This document shows, piece after piece, positions 1-7,445 of a DNA stretch of 64,000 nt. This DNA comes from Prochlorococcus sp. AG-347-I06 (GTDB taxonomy: Bacteria; Cyanobacteriota; Cyanobacteriia; PCC-6307; Cyanobiaceae): positions 1 through 64,000 of the forward strand of contig QCBM01000003.1 in NCBI GenBank assembly GCA_003281605.1, written 5' to 3'. A model generated the notes under the pieces. That model ran no database searches, was not told the DNA's origin, and saw only the letters and a list, made by a program, of their open reading frames with translations. How positions within the stretch are numbered: position 1 is the first letter of the stretch; every line of letters begins with the position of its first letter. A program made the translations under genes and the position numbers.

Positions 1-78
1 TTGAGTGATTATCAATTACTTTGGTTAGTTTTCTTTAAAGGAGTATTAATAACAATAATATTTGTCAAAATTTTTTAA
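1..78 (+). CDS. Possible 3' end of a small hydrophobic peptide gene (open at left edge)
   Basis: Frame 1 is open from the window edge to a TAA at 76-78 and encodes up to 25 residues, nearly all hydrophobic after a short polar start (LLWLVFFKGVLITIIF), like a single membrane helix. A TTG at base 1 could be the start, or the gene could begin outside the window. I do not recognise the protein. It lies 90 bases upstream of tatA on the same strand. The reading frame is short enough to occur by chance in such AT-rich DNA. Confidence 0.2.
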   Translation: MSDYQLLWLVFFKGVLITIIFVKIF

Positions 79-168
79 TATTAAAAAAGCTCTTCCGAGA
101 ATGAAATTTTCACATGATTTGACTATATTTAATAGTAGATTTACTAATTAATTAAATAATTATCACTT

Positions 169-435
169 ATGAATATTTTTGGTGTAGGTTTGCCTGAAGT
201 TACAGTAATACTTATATTAGCTCTTTTAATTTTTGGTCCAAAAAAACTTCCAGAATTAGGAAAACAACTTGGTAAAACTTTGAAAAGTCTTAAAAAAGCG
301 TCGAATGAATTTCAAAATGAAATCGACCAAGTTATGAACGAAGAAGATAAAGATGAATCTCCTAAATCTATAGAAAGCAATCAAACCAACGAAATTAGTC
401 AAGAAAAAATAGATTCAGAAAACAGCAAAAAATAA
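169..435 (+). CDS. tatA: TatA-family twin-arginine translocase subunit
   Basis: Membrane subunit of the Tat pathway, which exports folded proteins, in cyanobacteria to the thylakoid lumen and periplasm. The 88-residue protein has the standard layout. A short N-terminal membrane helix (about residues 8-23, VTVILILALLIFGPKKLPELG) is followed by the FGPKKLPELGKQLGKTLKSLKK hinge and amphipathic helix in overlapping form, and then an acidic, Ser/Asn-rich tail from about residue 50. The ATG start gives a protein of normal length. The next gene begins 5 bases downstream, so the two are probably co-transcribed. TatA and TatB are hard to separate by sequence. The FGPKKLPELG motif and short tail favour TatA. 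Confidence 0.9.
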   Translation: MNIFGVGLPEVTVILILALLIFGPKKLPELGKQLGKTLKSLKKASNEFQNEIDQVMNEEDKDESPKSIESNQTNEISQEKIDSENSKK

Positions 436-439
436 TATC

Positions 440-847
440 TTGGATAGGCCCATAACCCCCATAGACGAATTTGAAAGAGCATTAAATAAAGTATCTCTTA
501 CTAAAGAAGAATATGAATTGATAGAGTATATCCGCTATACAAGTGTTTTTACACAACCTAGTCTTGTTAAAGATTTAAAAAGGCCATCAAAACCTCCTCT
601 TTTGTCAGTTCTATGTCAAATTTGCAGAAAAATTGGTTCGGAAATGCCAGATCATTTCAAAAAAGTAATTGAGTGGTCAATTGAAATAAGTGATCACAAT
701 ACAAAATGGGATGCTCATTTAATTTGCGCAGAGGCATTGAATATAGACAAAATTCCATTAAGTCCTATTCATGGAACAACTTTATTTGATGTTCTTGTTG
801 TACACAAAGAGTTATTTCTTGGCTTTGATCGAATTAAATTAAATTAA
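440..847 (+). CDS. Conserved hypothetical protein downstream of tatA
   Basis: A 135-residue soluble protein that I do not recognise. It starts at a TTG 4 bases after the tatA stop, which suggests a two-gene transcript. The sequence is mostly helical in composition, with two cysteines near residues 58-61 (VLCQICRK) and one near residue 95, and no membrane segment or signal peptide. Its stop overlaps the stop of the convergent membrane-protein gene by 3 bases (844-847). Codon use matches its neighbours. The first in-frame ATG lies well inside the protein, so the TTG start is preferred. No function is inferred. Confidence 0.65.
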   Translation: MDRPITPIDEFERALNKVSLTKEEYELIEYIRYTSVFTQPSLVKDLKRPSKPPLLSVLCQICRKIGSEMPDHFKKVIEWSIEISDHNTKWDAHLICAEALNIDKIPLSPIHGTTLFDVLVVHKELFLGFDRIKLN

Positions 848-1161
848 TCATCTAAAGGCACAGAATCAGTATCTATAACTTCCGAATCATCATACTTATT
901 TATTTTATTTTCAATCCAGTTATTTATATAACTAACTAAAGGTAATGAACCTCTAAAAATAAAAATAGAGGTAGGCAAAGCGCTTAATAAACCGACTAAA
1001 GGACTTTTAAAAAGTAATCTTCCGGCTTTTATGTTAAATAAAATAATAAGCGCTGAGGGGACTATAACTTTAACTACTGTTTTGAGCGCCTCAAGCCAAC
1101 CTACACGATATGTCCACCATATTAAAATTATGCAAACTATATAGAGGAATAAGTAAGTCAT
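844..1161 (-). CDS. Small hypothetical membrane protein
   Basis: A 105-residue protein of unknown function. It has a hydrophobic N-terminal helix (residues 2-16), a second hydrophobic stretch around residues 32-45, and a third around 55-70. The C-terminal tail is acidic (DDSEVIDTDSVPLDD). A helix-rich membrane protein with its tail in the cytoplasm or stroma side is plausible. It is convergent with the gene at 440-847, and their ends overlap. I cannot assign it to a named family. Confidence 0.55.
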   Translation of the reverse strand: MTYLFLYIVCIILIWWTYRVGWLEALKTVVKVIVPSALIILFNIKAGRLLFKSPLVGLLSALPTSIFIFRGSLPLVSYINNWIENKINKYDDSEVIDTDSVPLDD

Positions 1162-1252
1162 AAAAATAGTATAATAATTATCTATTTATCTTGTTCTTGC
1201 TAAGAAAAAGATTTTATAAATTTCTTTAACATCAATCAATCGAATTCTAGTA

Positions 1253-1468
1253 ATGAGTTTTTCTGAAATAAAAAAATTTTTAATTAAGATGCAATCTGAT
1301 GAAGAATTAAAAAAGCAGGTTACGACATCCTCTACAGCAGATGATGTAGCCCTAATAGGTCAACGCTTAGGTTATGACTTTTCAGGAGATGATCTTTTAA
1401 GATTTAATGGACAAAAAGTTGATAAAGTTACCGTAAGAAAGGTAGATCATCCAGGAGAATACCACTAA
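1253..1468 (+). CDS. Nif11-domain small protein (Nif11-like leader peptide family)
   Basis: A 71-residue protein that matches the Nif11 domain pattern. It has an N-terminal helix with F-x-x-K-M-Q-S-D-E-E-L-K-K-Q (residues 7-22), a short link, then A-x-D-V-A-x-I-G-Q-R-L-G-Y-D-F-S-G-D-D-L (about residues 29-48). In picocyanobacteria this domain occurs in leader peptides for RiPPs (prochlorosins and relatives) and in stand-alone small proteins. Here the tail (residues 49-71) is short and charged, with a proline-glycine near its end. It has no double-glycine cleavage site and no cysteines, and no lanthipeptide synthetase lies nearby. A stand-alone Nif11 protein of unknown role is therefore the better reading. 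Confidence 0.7.
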   Translation: MSFSEIKKFLIKMQSDEELKKQVTTSSTADDVALIGQRLGYDFSGDDLLRFNGQKVDKVTVRKVDHPGEYH

Positions 1469-1469
1469 A

Positions 1470-1955
1470 TTAAGACTTAACCCATATTGCAAGCCCTCCC
1501 CCCCTGCCGCGAGCACATAACCAATTATCTTTAGTGCTAATTCCTACAAGTGAGAAAAAAGGCATTTTTTTATCTTCTGGTTTTTTTAATCCCTTATTAA
1601 ATACAGGAAAACTACTAATACTAATTTTCAATTCTTCAAAATAGAAAGCCAATAAAGGTCTAATACCTTTTAATTCTGCGCTGCCTATAAAAGTAATATT
1701 TAATAAGCCGAAATTAATTGAATTTTTTATTTCGTATTTTATTTGATCATCATTATTTTTACTTTTCAATTCGAGTCTTGCCGACAATACTTGGAGAATC
1801 GAACTGGGTATATTTTTGATTTCATCTGACTTCTTTCCCCATACATACTTAAACTTCCATATTCCTAACAATTCCTCATATACAATTCCGGTACCATTTT
1901 TTTGGGAATTTTTTTCTAATAGTTTTATCTCATTAATATCAGGAAAATGTTTCAT
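1470..1955 (-). CDS. Conserved hypothetical protein, possibly PAP/fibrillin-like
   Basis: A 161-residue soluble protein. The sequence has the feel of the plastid-lipid-associated (PAP/fibrillin) fold. An early G-I-W-K-F-K-Y-V-W segment (residues 31-39) precedes several beta strands, and a glycine-rich, strongly conserved-looking end (WLCARGRGGGLAIWVK) closes it. This family assignment comes from pattern memory only. If correct, the protein would bind lipids or carotenoids at thylakoids or plastoglobule-like bodies. It is convergent with the Nif11 gene, with stop codons 1 base apart. There is no signal peptide or membrane helix. Confidence 0.55.
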   Translation of the reverse strand: MKHFPDINEIKLLEKNSQKNGTGIVYEELLGIWKFKYVWGKKSDEIKNIPSSILQVLSARLELKSKNNDDQIKYEIKNSINFGLLNITFIGSAELKGIRPLLAFYFEELKISISSFPVFNKGLKKPEDKKMPFFSLVGISTKDNWLCARGRGGGLAIWVKS

Positions 1956-2127
1956 AATAGACTTTATCTAAGAATCAAATACTAAGATAACTTCATAAAA
2001 AATGTTCTTAGTTAAAAAATCTCTCCGAAAAGATTTCTTTGTTTCAATATATTTTCAAAAAAATAATTTTTTGGCACACATAAGGAACAAGATCTCGTTA
2101 TTATGTTTACATAAAGTAACTAAGTTA

Positions 2128-2238
2128 ATGGATTTCATTTCTAAAAATCAAGGATACATACCTCTAAAAGCTGTTCCTTACATATTTTTCCTTGCTGTTA
2201 TTCTAAGTATTACAACTTCAACTAATACATTTGTCTAA
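2128..2238 (+). CDS. Small hypothetical single-helix membrane protein
   Basis: From the ATG at 2128 the frame encodes 36 residues (MDFISKNQGYIPLKAVPYIF...) with one hydrophobic helix at about residues 15-30 and a Ser/Thr-rich end. The same frame is open back to an ATG at 2002, which would add a lysine-rich, low-quality 42-residue extension. I prefer the inner start because only that part looks protein-like. It lies 39 bases upstream of the CrtISO-like gene on the same strand. It is unrecognised and could be spurious. Confidence 0.3.
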   Translation: MDFISKNQGYIPLKAVPYIFFLAVILSITTSTNTFV

Positions 2239-2277
2239 AAAATCATAAGTTTACAAGAAGAGTAAAGTAAATATTTA

Positions 2278-3807
2278 ATGAAAAAGTACGATGTTGTAAT
2301 AGTCGGTAGTGGAATAGGGGGATTATGCTGTGGTTCAATTCTTGCTTTATCAGGTAAAACAGTACTTATATGTGAAGCACATACCCAGCCGGGAGGTGTT
2401 GCACACAGTTTCAAAAGAAAAGGTTACACTTTCGAATCAGGTCCTTCATTGTGGAGTGGGATAAGTAAGTGGCCGACAACTAATCCCCTAGGGCAAATTC
2501 TTAAATTACTTGATGAAGAAGTAGAACTATTTCAATACAAAGGTTGGCAAGTAATTGTCCCAGAAGGCAATTTTAATCTTGATGTTGGGGATGAACCTTT
2601 TAAAAAAACAATTAAAACTTTAAGAGGTGAGAAATCTGTTAAAGAATGGGAATCATTTATTTCCGGAATAAAACCTCTGAGCCAAATAATAAATGAAATA
2701 CCTTTACTCTCATTTTCTCCCGAATCAATAAATTTCTTAGATCTAATAAAATTAACTTCAAAATTTTTACCTAATATCAATCAAATACCAAAAATTAATA
2801 AAGGCTTTGGGAGTTTAGTTAATAATCATCTAGAGGATCCTTTTCTCAGAAATTGGGTTGATTTGTTGAGCTTCTTGATAAGTGGTATGTCAATGCATGA
2901 TACAAATACAGCTGCGATGGCTACTTTATTTAACGAATGGTTTGAACCAAATTCATATCTTGAATACCCCAAAGGAGGTAGTGAATCTATCGTAAAAGCC
3001 TTAATTAATGGATTTAAAAAAAATGGAGGAGAATTAATTCTTTCTTCGAGAGTAAAGACAATTAACTTCAATAAAAATTTAGCCACAGGTATAACTCTTA
3101 ATAATGGTTCTAGTTATAGTTGTGAATCTGTTGTCACAAATACTGATGTTTGGAATTTAAAAAAGTTAATTCCAAATGAAATTTCAAAAAAATGGAAAAC
3201 AAAAGTTTTGAACCCTAATAAATGTGATTCTTTCCTTCATATACATCTAGGTTTTGATGCTAATGGTCTTGAAAATTTGCCAATACATGCGATACATGTT
3301 GATGAGTGGGAAAAAGGTATAACCGCAGAAAGAAATATAGCTGTATTTTCAATCCCATCTGTTTTAGATAAAAATATGGCCCCTGAAGGAAAACATGTTC
3401 TTCACGGATATACTCCCGCAAATGAACCTTGGGAAATTTGGGAAAACCTAAATCCAAAGGAACTAGAATATAGAAATTTGAAAGAAGAAAGATGTTCAAT
3501 ATTCCTTAATGCAGTGCGAAAATTCATCCCTGATATTGATGAAAGGATTGATTTAAAGATGCTAGGAACTCCAATCACTCATAAAAAATTCACCAATACC
3601 TATTGCGGTAGTTACGGCCCTGCATTATCTGCAGCAAAAGGTCTCTTCCCAGGCTGCAAAACTCCAGTGAAAAATTTATTTACTTGCGGTGCAAGTACAT
3701 TTCCAGGTATTGGAATTCCTGCTGTTTCAGCAAGTGGCGCTTACGCAGCTGAAAAAATTATTGGTAAAAAAGAATTCAAAACTCTTCTTAAGAAAATAAA
3801 TTTATGA
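2278..3807 (+). CDS. FAD-dependent oxidoreductase, CrtISO/phytoene desaturase family
   Basis: A 509-residue flavoprotein of the carotenoid isomerase and desaturase superfamily, probably acting on a carotenoid or a related lipid at the membrane. The N-terminus has the Rossmann FAD motif (VIVGSGIGGLCCGS, about residues 7-20), then the second dinucleotide motif with G-G-V-A-H-S-F around residue 39. The typical C-terminal FAD-binding end, CGASTFPGIGIPAVSASG, sits near residues 470-487. The length fits the CrtISO type. Marine cyanobacteria carry several paralogs, and I cannot tell whether this is the true prolycopene isomerase (CrtH) or a paralog of unknown substrate. It starts at an ATG and is preceded by a small membrane ORF on the same strand. 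Confidence 0.8.
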   Translation: MKKYDVVIVGSGIGGLCCGSILALSGKTVLICEAHTQPGGVAHSFKRKGYTFESGPSLWSGISKWPTTNPLGQILKLLDEEVELFQYKGWQVIVPEGNFNLDVGDEPFKKTIKTLRGEKSVKEWESFISGIKPLSQIINEIPLLSFSPESINFLDLIKLTSKFLPNINQIPKINKGFGSLVNNHLEDPFLRNWVDLLSFLISGMSMHDTNTAAMATLFNEWFEPNSYLEYPKGGSESIVKALINGFKKNGGELILSSRVKTINFNKNLATGITLNNGSSYSCESVVTNTDVWNLKKLIPNEISKKWKTKVLNPNKCDSFLHIHLGFDANGLENLPIHAIHVDEWEKGITAERNIAVFSIPSVLDKNMAPEGKHVLHGYTPANEPWEIWENLNPKELEYRNLKEERCSIFLNAVRKFIPDIDERIDLKMLGTPITHKKFTNTYCGSYGPALSAAKGLFPGCKTPVKNLFTCGASTFPGIGIPAVSASGAYAAEKIIGKKEFKTLLKKINL

Positions 3808-3924
3808 ATCAAGTTCTTTTTTATAACTCCACAAATACTTAGTTAAGAAATAAGAATAAAGAAAGCAAAAAGGTTCAATAATGATAATCTTTATCTGAAC
3901 ATAAACTTAACTTATAGCTCTTAT

Positions 3925-4128
3925 ATGTTTTTCTTATCAATTCCTCAAGCCTGGCATTTAGTTGGCACTTGGTCAGAACAACTTCCAAACGAGTCAAATC
4001 TTATAGGAATGGGCCAAACAGAATTAATGATGACTTTACATTCAATATTCGTTCCTCTCTTACTTGTAATTTCATATTACCTATTCAATAGACTTAATAA
4101 AAACGAATCAAAGAAAATCAAAGGATGA
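3925..4128 (+). CDS. Small hypothetical membrane protein
   Basis: A 67-residue protein with an amphipathic N-terminal part rich in Trp and Leu, and one clear membrane helix at about residues 40-54 (IFVPLLLVISYYLF), followed by a basic tail (KNESKKIKG). This layout suggests a single-pass membrane protein with its C-terminus on the cytoplasmic or stroma-like side. It is unrecognised. It is convergent with the gene at 4140-4430, with 11 bases between the ends. Confidence 0.5.
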   Translation: MFFLSIPQAWHLVGTWSEQLPNESNLIGMGQTELMMTLHSIFVPLLLVISYYLFNRLNKNESKKIKG

Positions 4129-4139
4129 TCGTTTAAGGT

Positions 4140-4430
4140 TTATTTAGCTGAACTTCTTCTGACTACTTTTCTGCCAGGAGAAGTATCAACTCCGCTTGAA
4201 TCTTTAGTTTGTGAATTAGTTTCAACATTACCAACATCACTTTTATCCATTTCTGCGCAAACACCTACTACCATGGCAGCTTGCATTTGATCTGGTAAAT
4301 CTCCAATAGTTAATAAGGCCTTTAAAACTAATTGAAGTCGAGTTTGCCGATCTATTTCAGGTCTTAGTTTTTTTACGGTATTCCAAAGTTCTTGGGTAAC
4401 TTCTTTTAAAAGTTCTCGATCAACAGCCAA
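4140..4430 (-). CDS. Conserved picocyanobacterial hypothetical protein
   Basis: A 96-residue soluble protein with a well-ordered helical N-terminal part (MAVDRELLKEVTQELWNTV...). A segment ALLTIGDLPDQMQAAMVVGV follows at about residues 38-57, and then a disordered basic Ser/Thr-rich tail ending KVVRRSSAK. I believe it belongs to a small family restricted to Prochlorococcus and marine Synechococcus (TIGR03894-like), but that is from memory. No catalytic motif is visible. It is transcribed on the minus strand, like the unknown gene at 4521-4727. Confidence 0.65.
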   Translation of the reverse strand: MAVDRELLKEVTQELWNTVKKLRPEIDRQTRLQLVLKALLTIGDLPDQMQAAMVVGVCAEMDKSDVGNVETNSQTKDSSGVDTSPGRKVVRRSSAK

Positions 4431-4520
4431 ATTAAATCCTTCTTGTATTTCTACTAATCTAACAAAAAATTGGATCTCGTAAAATAATATTCAATAAAAA
4501 GATTGTTAGTTAATATTTTT

Positions 4521-4727
4521 CTATCCGAATACAAGTTGCATTTGTTGGTGCAATTCATTCTTCTCTTGCAAAAGTTTATCTTTTTCAATCTTTTTTTGAG
4601 TAAAAGTTCTATAAAATTTTTTTTGAATTTTTATTGGAGTATTTTCAAACTTAACATTTTTGCTTATTAGAGAATTCCACTCTTTTGAATTAAAAGGGGC
4701 ATAAGGGGAAGATGAAATCACTTTCAT
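4521..4727 (-). CDS. Small hypothetical protein with coiled-coil tail
   Basis: A 68-residue hydrophilic protein of unknown function. The first half contains Ser/Pro-rich and Trp-containing sequence. The second half is a highly charged helix (KKIEKDKLLQEKNELHQQ, about residues 45-62) that could form a short coiled coil. There is no signal peptide or membrane helix. The ATG start is clean, and the gene lies 90 bases upstream of the conserved gene at 4140-4430 on the same strand. Confidence 0.45.
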   Translation of the reverse strand: MKVISSSPYAPFNSKEWNSLISKNVKFENTPIKIQKKFYRTFTQKKIEKDKLLQEKNELHQQMQLVFG

Positions 4728-5028
4728 ATCTTAATAATACATCTGTACTAATATTAGTACATTTTTACTATAGTGCAACAAATGTATCCACTTATCTTAA
4801 TTTCAAAGTTTCCTTGTAAATAGATTGATTTTTTTTATCTAAATATGTAGGAATTATAAGTTTGATAAATGAATAAAAGTATCATTAGTAACTTATTGAT
4901 CCCTTTTTTTAGTGTCTTAAGATTTTTCTTGCCTAAAAACCTCTTAAAACAGTTAATTTGTTGAAATTAACATTGACAAGATATATTTAGTAATCCTTCC
5001 TATAAAAAGACTAATAATTTAATTAAAA
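4728..5028. other. Intergenic region with no confident gene
   Basis: About 300 very AT-rich bases lie between two divergently oriented small genes. The only possible coding frame is a 31-residue ATG frame at 4869-4964 (+) with hydrophobic and lysine-rich composition, which I do not accept as a gene. Promoters for both flanking genes are expected here. TAATATTAGTA-like A/T elements are present, but none is distinctive enough to call. Confidence 0.5.
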
Positions 5029-5337
5029 ATGCTTCTTAGTAATTCTAAAAGACTAAAAATCCAAGGAATAATTAAAAGAATTGCTCAAGATAAATCAATT
5101 ACATTAGAAGAAAGGATATATGTTGAGAAATTTGCACACCATAATTCGACAATTTCTCTTTGGCTGAAAAAAGCTAACAGCTTTAGAAGGAATGGTACAA
5201 AAAATGATGGGGGGATTGATAACCTCTTACAATCATTTGGTATAGATGGACTAGATAAAGAAAATCATTTCAACCCAAATGAAGATGATATATCTGATTG
5301 GTTTGGAGGGGCTCCTGGTTGGCTAAGGAGAAGCTAG
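5029..5337 (+). CDS. Conserved hypothetical protein with W-F-G-G-A-P-G-W end
   Basis: A 102-residue soluble protein. The N-terminal half is basic and helical (SKRLKIQGIIKRIAQDKSI...). The C-terminal half is acidic (NPNEDDISD) and ends in a striking W-F-G-G-A-P-G-W-L-R-R-S motif (residues 91-102), which looks conserved and could be a peptide docking tail. I do not recognise the family. It starts at an ATG after an AT-rich spacer and stands alone. Confidence 0.6.
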   Translation: MLLSNSKRLKIQGIIKRIAQDKSITLEERIYVEKFAHHNSTISLWLKKANSFRRNGTKNDGGIDNLLQSFGIDGLDKENHFNPNEDDISDWFGGAPGWLRRS

Positions 5338-5609
5338 ATCCATTAATTATTCAATTTACCCAGGCTATCTTACACAAATATATACTCATAGAAGATATGA
5401 AAACCCAAAAAACCAATGGTATAAATTTAATCGGCACTAAATATTTTTTTGAAAAGGTTTTCATATTGATTTTTCTTTTAGATTATTTCCTCCTTACCTT
5501 TTTTGAGAATAGGTTTAATTGCTCTATTTATAAATTAAACAATATTTAAACCTCAAAGATATTAAATCACTTTAAGAAGATAAAGTTAATCAGCCTTAAT
5601 CATCACAAT

Positions 5610-5750
5610 CTAAGCCACTTTATTTTCAATGTTCCTTGAAAAATTTACTATTTTTGCCTCATCATGGTCTGAATCATTCCAATATTTGATAAGTCTTTCT
5701 AATTCATCAATCCTCTTTTTAGCATTTGCAATTTTTTCAGTAGTTGTCAT
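5610..5750 (-). CDS. Small hypothetical helical protein
   Basis: A 46-residue frame with ATG at 5748-5750 (minus strand) and a TAG stop. The product (MTTTEKIANAKKRIDELERL...) is an amphipathic charged helix followed by W-N-D-S-D-H-D-E and a basic end. Its regular heptad-like pattern (IANAKKRIDELERLIKYW) looks like real protein and could form a coiled coil or bind a partner. It is too short for most gene finders. It lies in the gap between 5337 and the PTOX gene, on the opposite strand to both. The function is unknown. Confidence 0.55.
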   Translation of the reverse strand: MTTTEKIANAKKRIDELERLIKYWNDSDHDEAKIVNFSRNIENKVA

Positions 5751-5905
5751 ATAAAATTTTTATCTATCCAATTAATGCATGAAAAAAAAATATTTCAATG
5801 GAGGTAACAATTTTTAGACTATAAATATTAATTTTTGGTTAATTACATAAATAAATTATGGTCATCGAGGAGCTGAGTAATTATACTTAAAGAAAAACAA
5901 AATTT

Positions 5906-6415
5906 ATGAAAAAATTAAATTCTTTAATTTTAAATAATACTGTTAACTTCTTAGATTTCATTTACTCTGGTAGATCTTTACAAAGATTTTGGGTTTTAGA
6001 AGTAATAGCTAGATCACCTTATTTTGCATTTCTTTCAGTTCTTCATTTTAAAGAATCCCTAGGAATTAAGAATGAAAAAACAATGATTTTAATGAAAGAA
6101 CATTTTTATCAAGCTATTAACGAAACTGAGCATCTTAAAGAAATGGAAAAAAGAGGAGGAGATAGGTTCTGGATTGATAGATTTTTTGCGAGACACCTTG
6201 TGCTTGTCTATTACTGGATAATGGTTTTTTATTATTTCATATCTCCGGCTAATGCTTATGATGTAAACATAAAAATCGAAGAACATGCATTTGCAACTTA
6301 TTCCAAATATTTAATAGATAATCCAAATGATCAAAAAATAAAAGAAATTGCTCAAGATGAATTAAATCATGTTCAAGAACTTAACGAAGCTTTGTCAATG
6401 CTTACTAACGTTTAG
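5906..6415 (+). CDS. ptox: Plastid terminal oxidase-like plastoquinol oxidase (PTOX/AOX family)
   Basis: A diiron oxidase that transfers electrons from plastoquinol to oxygen and relieves over-reduction of the photosynthetic chain. All six expected iron ligands are visible in the E...E-x-x-H...E...E-x-x-H pattern: E32, E73/H76 (NETEH), E125 (IEEHAF) and E152/H155 (DELNH). The segment DRFFARHLVLVYYWIMVF, then ISPANAY and ATYSKYL, follows the plant and cyanobacterial PTOX pattern closely. The protein has 169 residues, shorter than plant PTOX, and lacks the transit peptide and the insert before the last helix. PTOX genes are known in high-light Prochlorococcus. The gene stands alone and its stop overlaps a convergent gene by 4 bases. 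Confidence 0.9.
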   Translation: MKKLNSLILNNTVNFLDFIYSGRSLQRFWVLEVIARSPYFAFLSVLHFKESLGIKNEKTMILMKEHFYQAINETEHLKEMEKRGGDRFWIDRFFARHLVLVYYWIMVFYYFISPANAYDVNIKIEEHAFATYSKYLIDNPNDQKIKEIAQDELNHVQELNEALSMLTNV

Positions 6416-6861
6416 ATTAGAACTGAGAAATCTATTAGCAATATTGAAAGCATCACCGAAGAAGATATTAATCCTAAGCTAATAATCAATGAGACATAAC
6501 CTTTTTTTCTAGGCAATTTATAAAAAGATATTCCAATAATTAATATCATTATGAATGAGAAAAAAATTATAATTTTTTCATTTACTAAATTGAGATGTAT
6601 AACTAAATTTTTTTCTTCAAAAAATTTGAGAAATTCAGATAAAACTAGTTCTTCTTCTATTTTCTTAAAATAGTCAAATGAACTTATAAAAGCAGAACTT
6701 AATAAAGATAATGAAACCAGTGCAGTAACTGGTTTGGTTAACCTGTTAATTGTTCTGTTAAAACTTACCAATAAAATAAAAATAAATAATGAGGTTACTA
6801 AAGGTATTAAGGGTATAAGAGTTGTTGAATTTATAAAATTTCCCACAAAAATGATATGCAT
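6412..6861 (-). CDS. Hypothetical membrane protein, weakly NdhF/NuoL N-terminus-like
   Basis: A 149-residue protein with about four membrane helices: residues 14-34, 44-60, 95-112 and 123-147. The segment SFNRTINRLTKPV (about residues 33-45) and the preceding IPLIPL motif recall the N-terminal end of NDH-1 antiporter-like subunits, but the protein is far too short to be a complete NdhF. It could be a diverged accessory subunit or an unrelated membrane protein. I hold the NDH link only as a suggestion. The gene ends 4 bases inside the PTOX gene, convergently. Confidence 0.55.
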   Translation of the reverse strand: MHIIFVGNFINSTTLIPLIPLVTSLFIFILLVSFNRTINRLTKPVTALVSLSLLSSAFISSFDYFKKIEEELVLSEFLKFFEEKNLVIHLNLVNEKIIIFFSFIMILIIGISFYKLPRKKGYVSLIISLGLISSSVMLSILLIDFSVLI

Positions 6862-6991
6862 CTTACTTAAATTTTATATTATTTCGACGCGTTATTTTAT
6901 TAAATAAGTTTTTTAAAATCCTAAATGTAATTAGTACCTATTGCATTATGTGTAAATTGATACCAAAATTAAATTAGTATTGAAAAATAAA

Positions 6992-7093
6992 ATGTTAGCC
7001 ATTTCCGAAATTATTATTGCGAGTGCCATCTTCCTAGGAATTGTATATTGGGAAGTTAAATTCCTTTATGCCAAAACTACTGTAGCGAAATAA
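6992..7093 (+). CDS. 33-residue single-helix membrane microprotein
   Basis: ATG at 6992 and TAA at 7091 enclose 33 codons. The product (MLAISEIIIASAIFLGIVYW...) has one clean membrane helix at residues 3-20, then a charged and basic tail (EVKFLYAKTTVAK). The size and layout match the small subunits common in thylakoid complexes, but the sequence does not match any Psb, Psa or Pet subunit I know. It is one of several tiny frames in the gene-poor stretch 6862-7808. Confidence 0.5.
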   Translation: MLAISEIIIASAIFLGIVYWEVKFLYAKTTVAK

Positions 7094-7209
7094 CTTCACT
7101 CAAAACAGGAAAATTAAGAACGTAGAAAATTTAAATAAAATTTAAGAATTCAAGTTGACAAAAAAAGCTCTAAATATGAGAGAATAAACACAAATATTTA
7201 CCCCCTCAA

Positions 7210-7347
7210 ATGAGCGAAGTACAAAATTCTAATACTAACTCAACTCAACAGCAACAACAGCAGCAACAACAATCCTATTCAGACAGCAAAATTAATTCTG
7301 CTGAGAGCGAAAGACTATACCTTGAGATGAAAAAAGCTTGGCTTTAA
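7210..7347 (+). CDS. 45-residue polyglutamine-containing small protein
   Basis: ATG at 7210 and TAA at 7345 enclose 45 codons. The product begins MSEVQNSNTNST, continues with nine consecutive glutamines (residues 13-21), and ends in a charged helix with S-A-E-S-E-R-L-Y-L-E-M-K-K-A-W-L. The glutamines use both CAA and CAG, so this is not a pure triplet slippage tract. The ordered helical end argues for real coding. A TTGACA hexamer at 7155-7160 could be the -35 element of its promoter. The function is unknown. Confidence 0.5.
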   Translation: MSEVQNSNTNSTQQQQQQQQQSYSDSKINSAESERLYLEMKKAWL

Positions 7348-7445
7348 ATTTAATTCGTGTTTAAAATGATATTTCCATAATTTTTTAAAAATTTTTTTAA
7401 TTCTGAAGTAATCAATACTTTTTTATTTTCTATACCCACTAAATT

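Noticed and set aside
4869-4964. A 31-codon ATG frame with a hydrophobic middle
   Set aside because: Too short and low in complexity, with no motif or coupling to a neighbour.
5298-5549. An 83-codon frame, with an inner ATG at 5397 giving 50 residues
   Set aside because: The first part overlaps the real gene at 5029-5337 in another frame. The inner frame is hydrophobic and Phe-rich, as expected of random AT-rich DNA, and has no supporting context.
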